Source: Clostridia bacterium
Lineage (GTDB): Bacteria; Bacillota; Clostridia; CAKSNL01; HGM11501
DNA: 5,375 bases
Assembly (NCBI GenBank): GCA_030535815.1
Contig: JAUNRD010000012.1
Location: 8,128-13,502 of the forward strand
Reading direction: 5' to 3'
In this document: one piece after another, positions 1-5,375 of the stretch
Layout of the letters: the number at the start of each line of letters is the position of its first letter
Position numbering within the stretch: position 1 is the first letter of the stretch
The notes under the pieces: model-generated
What the model was told of the DNA's origin: nothing
The model's input: only the letters and a program-made list of their open reading frames with translations
Databases searched by the model: none
Position numbers and translations under genes: made by a program

Positions 1-2571
1 CCCTTCCCGGTGGACCCTCCTTTTGTTCCCGACGATAACCCTATGGGAGTATACAGAAGAACCTTTGAAATTGATGATAACTGGGCGGCTAAGGAAACCT
101 ACATCGTGTTTGAAGGCGTTGCCACCTTTATGTATCTTTATGTAAACGGAAAATATGTGGGCTACACCCAGGTTTCAAGAATGCAGTCGGAATTCAATAT
201 AACAAAATTCGTAAAAAAGGGCACGAACACCGTTACGGCAAAGGTGTTAAAGTGGTGCGTAGGAAGCTATTTGGAGGATCAGGACTGCTTCAGAATGAAC
301 GGCATTTTCCGCGATGTTTATCTTTTATCAAGAGAAAAGGGACACCTTAAGGATATAGAGATAACAGCGGACACTAAGGAAATCAAGGTAAGCCATCCGG
401 ACTTTGAAATTTTCGATGCAGAAGGATGTAGCCTTGGTAAAAAGGTTGAAAAGCCCATACTCTGGAGTGCGGAAAAGCCCTATCTTTACACCGTGGTTGT
501 AAAAAGCGGAAATGAATACATTCCCTTCCGTGTTGGTATGCGGGAAATTGAAATCAACAAAGACGGGGAGCTTTTGATAAACGGAAGTATGGTAAAGATG
601 ATGGGCATAAACCATCACGATACCCATCCTGAAACGGGATATTATGTGTCCGAGGACTTCCTTCGTTCTGAGCTTCTTAAAATGAAGGACTTGAACATAA
701 ACTGCATAAGAACAAGCCATTATCCCCCCACGCCCGAATTTCTTAATATGACAGATGAAATCGGTTTTTACGTTGTGGACGAGGCGGATGTAGAAACCCA
801 CGGCTTTAACACAAGAAACATCGGCGGAAGCGGAGCAGGCTTTGATAACGATCCCGCCTGGCCCTGCAATAAAAAGGACTGGGAGCCCATGTTTGTGGAG
901 CGAATCGAACGCCTTATGGAGCGCGACAAAAACCACGCCTCTGTAATTATGTGGTCAATGGGTAACGAAAGTAACTACGGCCCCAATTTCGATGCGATGC
1001 TAAGTTACGGACACAAGAGAGATAAAACGAGAGTGGTATTTTACGAGCGTGCAAGGGTGGTTGACTATAACTGCGACACCGACATCCGATGCAGAATGTA
1101 TCCGAGATTAGAGGACATCGACGAAATTATGGCAACAGATGACCGCCGTCCTTACTTTGTAATCGAATACGGTCACGCTATGGGTAACAGCCCCGGCGAA
1201 ATTGATTTATACGTTGAAAAGTTTTACGAATACAAGCACTGCCTCGGCGGATGCATATGGGAGTGGGCAGACCACACCGTAAAGGATGCAAACGGCGTTG
1301 CCCGCTACGGCGGTGACTTCGGCGAAACCATTAACGACGGAAACTTCTGCGTTGACGGTCTTGTTTTCTCCGATAGAAGCTTCAAGGCAGGAAGCCGAAA
1401 CGTCAAATTCTCCTATCAGTATATGAAGGCGGAGCGAAACGGAAATAAAATTACCGTTGAAAACCGCTACAGCCACACAAATCTTTCTGAATTTACTGCT
1501 GCCGTTGAGCTTATGGTGGACGGTGTTGTGGAAGAGAGGAGCGAATTTAAGTTATCCTGTAAGCCCCACGGAAAAACGGAATTTACCCTTCCTTTCAGCC
1601 TTCCCGAAAGCTGCACCCTCGGAGCGTATGTGACATTTACCCTGGAAAAGGACGGAGACATACGTGCAATGAAGCAGTTTGAAATAAAAGAGTGCAGGGT
1701 TAAGAAAATCCGCCCCGGCGCAAAGTTTAAGGATTTTATATGTGAAGGCGACAAGGTTTATATTGAGGGCGACGGCTTTACCTATGTGTTTGACAGACAC
1801 TACGGAACCTTCTCATCAATGATTAAAAACGGAATGGAACAGCTTTCGGACATCTTCCGCTTATCTGCCTTCAAGGCGGCAACGGACAACGAAAGACATT
1901 TCAAAAAATCCTGGGAGCTTGAAAACGATAATACCCATTCCGAAAATATGAACAAAACCTTCTTAAAGGTTTACGATACAAAAATTGAGGATAACAAAAT
2001 CATCGTTGAAGCATCACTTGCAGGCGTAGCAAGAACGCCATACATAAGATACACTGCAATTTACGAATTTTTCAGAAACGGAATGGTGAAGCTTACTACA
2101 AAGGCAAAGGTAAAGCCTGAATACACCACCTTCCTTCCGAGATTCGGCTATGAAATAAAGAGTCCCGTTTCAAACCTCGGCTTTACTTATTTCGGTATGG
2201 GTCCCTATGAAAACTACTGCGATATGCATCTTCACGCACCCGTCGGACTCTACCGCTCAACTGCGGACAGTGAATATGTAAACTATCCCGTTCCCCAGGA
2301 GCACGGAAACCACTACAGAACAAAGATGCTGAAATTGGATTCAGGTCTTACCTTTATGACGGATAACTTCTTTGAAATCAATGTTTCGTCCTACGATACG
2401 GAAACACTTGCCTATGCCCGCCATACCGATGAGATAAAGAAAAATGGAATGACCAACATAAGAATCGACTACCGTGTAACGGGAATCGGCTCTGCAAGCT
2501 GCGGCCCGATGCTCAGGGAGTGGAACAGAATAATGGATAAAGAAATTGAATACAGCTTCTATATAAAGTAA
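1..2571 (+). CDS. lacZ: LacZ-type GH2 beta-galactosidase, 5'-truncated by window edge
   Basis: Predicted retaining beta-galactosidase that cleaves terminal beta-galactosyl residues in the cytoplasm. The reading frame is open from base 1 (PFPVDPPFVP). The GTG at base 10 is internal, and alignment to the downstream paralogue implies about 90 missing N-terminal residues, for a full length near 946. In visible-residue numbering: jelly-roll domain about 1-112, with D95 in YLEDQD matching LacZ D201; a very short Ig-like domain about 115-180; catalytic barrel about 182-475; second Ig-like domain about 476-570; C-terminal beta-galactosidase domain about 578-856. E323 (SMGNE) is the acid/base and E389 (IEYGHAMGN) the nucleophile. 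H392 matches LacZ H540, E265/H267 match the metal ligands, and Y367, W422 and F449 match Y503, W568 and F601. Oddities: NHH replaces the usual NRH at 204-206, and FKAATDNE (624-631) replaces the usual WRAPxDND motif. It ends in TAA, 13 bases before the paralogue. The family is certain; galactose as substrate is inferred from retained residues. Confidence 0.93.
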   Translation, partial: PFPVDPPFVPDDNPMGVYRRTFEIDDNWAAKETYIVFEGVATFMYLYVNGKYVGYTQVSRMQSEFNITKFVKKGTNTVTAKVLKWCVGSYLEDQDCFRMNGIFRDVYLLSREKGHLKDIEITADTKEIKVSHPDFEIFDAEGCSLGKKVEKPILWSAEKPYLYTVVVKSGNEYIPFRVGMREIEINKDGELLINGSMVKMMGINHHDTHPETGYYVSEDFLRSELLKMKDLNINCIRTSHYPPTPEFLNMTDEIGFYVVDEADVETHGFNTRNIGGSGAGFDNDPAWPCNKKDWEPMFVERIERLMERDKNHASVIMWSMGNESNYGPNFDAMLSYGHKRDKTRVVFYERARVVDYNCDTDIRCRMYPRLEDIDEIMATDDRRPYFVIEYGHAMGNSPGEIDLYVEKFYEYKHCLGGCIWEWADHTVKDANGVARYGGDFGETINDGNFCVDGLVFSDRSFKAGSRNVKFSYQYMKAERNGNKITVENRYSHTNLSEFTAAVELMVDGVVEERSEFKLSCKPHGKTEFTLPFSLPESCTLGAYVTFTLEKDGDIRAMKQFEIKECRVKKIRPGAKFKDFICEGDKVYIEGDGFTYVFDRHYGTFSSMIKNGMEQLSDIFRLSAFKAATDNERHFKKSWELENDNTHSENMNKTFLKVYDTKIEDNKIIVEASLAGVARTPYIRYTAIYEFFRNGMVKLTTKAKVKPEYTTFLPRFGYEIKSPVSNLGFTYFGMGPYENYCDMHLHAPVGLYRSTADSEYVNYPVPQEHGNHYRTKMLKLDSGLTFMTDNFFEINVSSYDTETLAYARHTDEIKKNGMTNIRIDYRVTGIGSASCGPMLREWNRIMDKEIEYSFYIK
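235..543 (+). repeat. Diverged direct repeat, copy 1 (best-conserved block of the two GH2 genes)
   Basis: This is the end of the jelly-roll and the whole short Ig-like domain of the first gene. It aligns without gaps to 3089-3397. Counted by hand, about 56 of 309 bases differ (about 82% identity) and 14 of 103 residues differ (about 86%). This is coding sequence from gene duplication, not a mobile element: no terminal inverted repeats or transposase are present. Confidence 0.8.
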
Positions 2572-2576
2572 AGGAG
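2571..2576 (+). promoter_or_regulatory. Ribosome binding site of the second GH2 gene
   Basis: AAGGAG lies 8 bases before the ATG at 2585, which is ideal Shine-Dalgarno spacing. Its first A is the last base of the upstream TAA stop, so ribosomes ending the first gene are placed to reinitiate on the second. An in-frame TAA at 2564-2566 rules out a start further upstream. This fixes the start of the second gene and supports a two-gene transcript with coupled translation. Confidence 0.88.
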
Positions 2577-2584
2577 ACGGTGAA

Positions 2585-5375
2585 ATGAGACAGTATGAAA
2601 GCTATAATTTTTTAGGGGAAAACAGAGAGAAAGCACGTTCTTACTATATCCCCTATGATTCAATAGAAAATGCACTTTCGGGAAAAAAGGAAAACTCCCC
2701 TTACTATGAGCTTCTTAACGGCAAGTGGGACTTTTGCTATTTCAAAAATGAACGTGAATTCACATTTAATCCCGCAGTCTGGGACAAAATAAAGGTTCCC
2801 TCCTGCTGGCAGACGGAAGGGTATGATAATCATCAGTACACCAACTATAACTATCCCTTCCCGGTGGATCCGCCCTTTGTTCCCGACGATAATCCGGTGG
2901 GACTTTATAAAAGAGAATTCACGATAACGGAAGAAGAAGCAAAGGACGAGACCTATATCGTGTTTGACGGTGTATGCTCCTGTATGTATTTATACATAAA
3001 CGGGGAATACGTTGGCTATACAAGAGGAAGCCATCTCACGGCTGAGTTTGATATCACGCCTTTTGTAAAGGCTGGTAAAAACGAAATTACCGCAAAGGTA
3101 TTAAAGTGGTGCGCAGGAACATATCTGGAGGATCAGGACTTTTTCAGAATGAACGGTATTTTCCGTGATGTGTATCTCTTAAAGAGAGAAAAAGGACACC
3201 TTAAGGATATTGAAATAACTGCAGACACAAAGGAAATTACGGTAAGCCATAGTGACTTTGAAATATTTGATGCAGAAGGAAAAAGCCTGGGAAAAACCGT
3301 TACACACCCCATTTTGTGGAATGCGGAAAAGCCCTATCTTTATACCGTAATCGTTAAAAAGGGAAGAGAATATATTCCCTTCCGCGTTGGTATGAGAACT
3401 GTTGAAACCAACAAAAACGGCTTTTTCATAAACGGTGTTTCCGTTAAATTAAAGGGCGTAAACCGCCACGATTCCCATCCCGTAACAGGCTGGACAATGG
3501 ATGATGACTATGTTTATGCCGAGCTTCTTAAAATGAAGGACTTAAATATAAACTGCATAAGAACAAGCCATTATCCTCCCACACCTGCATTTCTGGATAT
3601 GACGGACGAGCTGGGCTTTTATGTAATTGACGAGGCGGACTATGAAACCCACGGCTATATTTCAAGAAGCGTACATCCCTACCGCGGATATGACGATGAT
3701 ATTATCTGGCCCAGCCATCATCCCTTATGGAAGGAAGCCCTTGTTTCAAGAATTGAACGAACAGTTGAGCGTGACAAAAACAGAGCCTCTGTAATTATGT
3801 GGTCAATGGGTAACGAGTCTAACTACGGAAGAAACACAGAGGCGATGCTTCTCTGGACAAAGAACCGCGATTCCTCCCGTCCCGTACACTATGAAGGCGC
3901 GCACGTTGCAAGAGATATGGCTCCCGTTGATGTAAGAAGCAGAATGTATCCTTCTCCTGCGGAGATGGAACGACTTGCGGCACTGGGTGATGACAGACCT
4001 ATCTTCCTTTGCGAATTTTCCGCATCTATGGGTAACGGCCCCGGCGACCTTTACGAATACACCGAAAAGTTTTATTCAAATCCCTTATTTATAGGCGGAT
4101 GCAGCTGGGAGTGGGCAGACCATACGGTTGTTGAAGACGGCAAGCCCAAATACGGCGGTGACTTCGGTGAGGAAACTCACGACAGCTACTGGTGCGTTGA
4201 CGGAATCGTCTTCCACGACAGAAGCTATAAGGGCGGTTCCTGGGAGCTTAAGCACGTATATCAGGGCTTTACAGCATCCCTTGACGGTACTAAGGTTAAA
4301 ATCACCAACCGATATGACTTTACCGACCTTTCCGAGTTTGATTTAAGACTTTCATTAACCGTAAGCGGCATCGAGACAGAAGAAAAGATAATGAAGATAG
4401 AGCTCCCCGCTCACGAAACAGCAGAGCTTGAATTGCCCTTCGATATTCCGCTTGAGGCAAAGTGCGGAGCATATGTCAATGTTCAGCTATTAAAAGACGG
4501 GGCAGAAGTTGGTATGAAGCAGCTTGAAACAAGCTGTAAGTCAGTTCCGGTTGAAACAGGTAAGGCGGCAGAATTAAAGGAAACAGAATTTGATATCATA
4601 GCTGAAAGCGGTGATATGTGCTATACAATAGAAAAGTCCAAGGGTATGATAATAAGCATCAAAAAGAACGGAAAAGAGCTTCTTTCAGAGCCTTCCTTCC
4701 TTTCTGTATGGCGTGCCCCCGTTGATAATGACAACCGTCCCAAAGGCGACTGGGTAACGGATAAAATCCGCTTTACACATCAGAAGGTTTACGGCTATGA
4801 AATTGCAGGAAACAAGGTAATATTTGATTGCTCGCTTTCCTCCGTTTCAAGAATGCCCTTTGCATCCTTTAAGCTTATATACGAATTTTTCGAGGGCGGA
4901 CTTATGAAGGTGACGCTGGCAGGTAAGCTTATTCAGGAAAGACTTCGTAATTTCCTTCCCAGATTCGGCTTTGAATTTAAGCTTAAGGATAAAAACGAAA
5001 GCTTTACCTACAAGGGTATGGGACCCTTTGAGTGCTACCGCGATATGTGCCACCACGTTGCTTTCGGCACCTTCGAAAGCAGTGCAAAAGAAGAATATGT
5101 CAACTACATAATTCCTCAGGAGCACGGAAATCACCTTGGTACAAAGAGCCTTGAATTGGGATCAGGTCTTACCTTCCTTTCAGACGAAGGCTTTGAATTC
5201 AATATATCTGAATACGATTCAAAAACTCTTACAGACGTGATGCACTCGGATGATCTTTCGGGTAAAAAGAGCAACCACACAAACCTTAGGATTGACTACT
5301 TTGTATCGGGCCTCGGTTCTGCAAGCTGCGGTCCCGACCTTCCCGCTAAATTCAGAGTACCATTCGGCGATGTTA
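2585..5375 (+). CDS. LacZ-type GH2 glycosidase with altered sugar-binding loop, 3'-truncated by window edge
   Basis: Second GH2 hydrolase, open without a stop for 930 codons to the window edge. Compared with its neighbour's C-terminus, only about 7-10 codons are missing. The ATG follows a strong AAGGAG. The N-terminus (MRQYESYNFLGENREKARS) has no signal peptide, so the enzyme is cytoplasmic. Layout: jelly-roll about 1-203, with D185 matching LacZ D201; short Ig-like domain about 205-270; barrel about 272-562; second Ig-like domain about 565-650; C-terminal domain about 665-930, with WRAPVDND at 709-716. E411 (SMGNE) is the acid/base and E477 the nucleophile. E354/H356 match the metal ligands, H295, H329, Y455 and W510 match LacZ H357, H391, Y503 and W568. 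The nucleophile loop is EFSASMGN: A480 replaces the C6-hydroxyl-binding LacZ H540, F478 replaces Y538, H532 replaces N597 and W536 replaces F601. The catalytic machinery is intact, so activity is expected, but the substrate may not be plain beta-galactose. Alternatives include alpha-L-arabinopyranoside, beta-D-fucoside or a uronide. Confidence 0.92.
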   Translation, partial: MRQYESYNFLGENREKARSYYIPYDSIENALSGKKENSPYYELLNGKWDFCYFKNEREFTFNPAVWDKIKVPSCWQTEGYDNHQYTNYNYPFPVDPPFVPDDNPVGLYKREFTITEEEAKDETYIVFDGVCSCMYLYINGEYVGYTRGSHLTAEFDITPFVKAGKNEITAKVLKWCAGTYLEDQDFFRMNGIFRDVYLLKREKGHLKDIEITADTKEITVSHSDFEIFDAEGKSLGKTVTHPILWNAEKPYLYTVIVKKGREYIPFRVGMRTVETNKNGFFINGVSVKLKGVNRHDSHPVTGWTMDDDYVYAELLKMKDLNINCIRTSHYPPTPAFLDMTDELGFYVIDEADYETHGYISRSVHPYRGYDDDIIWPSHHPLWKEALVSRIERTVERDKNRASVIMWSMGNESNYGRNTEAMLLWTKNRDSSRPVHYEGAHVARDMAPVDVRSRMYPSPAEMERLAALGDDRPIFLCEFSASMGNGPGDLYEYTEKFYSNPLFIGGCSWEWADHTVVEDGKPKYGGDFGEETHDSYWCVDGIVFHDRSYKGGSWELKHVYQGFTASLDGTKVKITNRYDFTDLSEFDLRLSLTVSGIETEEKIMKIELPAHETAELELPFDIPLEAKCGAYVNVQLLKDGAEVGMKQLETSCKSVPVETGKAAELKETEFDIIAESGDMCYTIEKSKGMIISIKKNGKELLSEPSFLSVWRAPVDNDNRPKGDWVTDKIRFTHQKVYGYEIAGNKVIFDCSLSSVSRMPFASFKLIYEFFEGGLMKVTLAGKLIQERLRNFLPRFGFEFKLKDKNESFTYKGMGPFECYRDMCHHVAFGTFESSAKEEYVNYIIPQEHGNHLGTKSLELGSGLTFLSDEGFEFNISEYDSKTLTDVMHSDDLSGKKSNHTNLRIDYFVSGLGSASCGPDLPAKFRVPFGDV
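3089..3397 (+). repeat. Diverged direct repeat, copy 2 (best-conserved block of the two GH2 genes)
   Basis: Partner of 235-543, in the same position of the second gene, about 2854 bases downstream. Most base differences are at third codon positions, so purifying selection has acted since the copies diverged. Other shared stretches lie outside this block, including an exact 32-base match (937-968 and 3785-3816) around the acid/base motif and an exact 29-base match (697-725 and 3548-3576) encoding the NCIRTSHYP region. Confidence 0.8.

Noticed and set aside
10..12. GTG as the start of the first gene
   Set aside because: The frame is open to base 1, and this codon is the Val of PFPVDPPFVP, a conserved internal motif found at residues 91-100 of the second copy. 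The true start is upstream of the window.
328..936. 202-codon open frame on the minus strand
   Set aside because: It lies wholly inside the first GH2 gene in antisense. The translation shows no recognisable domain, and the + strand frame carries clear GH2 motifs throughout.
1207..1800. Three overlapping minus-strand open frames of 82 to 95 codons
   Set aside because: All are antisense to the barrel and second Ig-like domain of the first gene, overlap one another and have no family motif, so they are shadows.
2572..2584. Terminator or promoter between the two genes
   Set aside because: The 13-base gap has room only for the ribosome site. No hairpin, T-run or -10/-35 pair is present.
4128..4346. 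72-codon + strand frame in another phase
   Set aside because: It sits within the second GH2 gene over the conserved WEWADHTV to VYQ region. Its low-complexity Ser/Thr-rich translation is typical of an out-of-phase reading.
4847..5134. 95-codon minus-strand frame with a hydrophobic start
   Set aside because: It is antisense to the C-terminal domain of the second gene. The hydrophobic stretch is the complement of ordinary coding sequence, and the sense frame is fully conserved with its paralogue here.
2585..5375. Second copy as a decaying pseudogene, given its changed nucleophile loop
   Set aside because: The frame has no stop or shift over 930 codons, keeps both catalytic glutamates and metal ligands, has a strong ribosome site, and differs from its paralogue largely at third codon positions in conserved blocks.

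Overview
The window holds two large genes in tandem on the + strand, and both are cut by the window edges. Each encodes a cytoplasmic, LacZ-type glycoside hydrolase of family 2 (GH2). The first gene (1-2571) is missing about 90 N-terminal codons, judged by alignment to its neighbour. The second (2585-5375) has its start but runs off the right edge, probably only a handful of codons before its stop. Just 13 bases separate them. These carry a Shine-Dalgarno AAGGAG whose first A is the last base of the upstream stop codon, so the pair is almost certainly co-transcribed. There is no promoter, terminator, tRNA, rRNA, CRISPR array or insertion sequence in the window, and no non-coding stretch longer than those 13 bases.

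The two proteins are paralogues that align almost without gaps from the N-terminal jelly-roll to the C-terminal beta-sandwich. Both have the GH2 order: jelly-roll domain, a very short Ig-like domain, (beta/alpha)8 catalytic barrel, second Ig-like domain, and the large C-terminal beta-galactosidase domain. Both keep the acid/base and nucleophile glutamates and the metal-binding Glu/His pair. The first copy has an ordinary LacZ nucleophile loop (EYGHAMGN). In the second copy that loop reads EFSASMGN, so the histidine that binds the sugar C6 hydroxyl in E. coli LacZ is alanine. Nearby subsite residues also differ. The simplest reading is a duplicated hydrolase pair in which one copy has shifted specificity, so that together they remove two kinds of beta-galactose-like non-reducing ends from imported oligosaccharides.

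The source is probably a Firmicutes/Clostridia-type anaerobe, plausibly a gut or rumen polysaccharide degrader. The reasons are the strong AAGGAG ribosome site, codon choice leaning to AGA, ATA, GAA and CTT at moderate GC, and the Firmicutes-like LacZ motifs (NREKARSYYIPY, PFPVDPPFVP, GSASCGP). This is inferred from style, not from a marker gene. I see no undescribed multi-gene system. The most interesting points are the active-site divergence between the copies, the shortened first Ig-like domain they share, and the fact that this usually variable domain is the best-conserved part of the pair.
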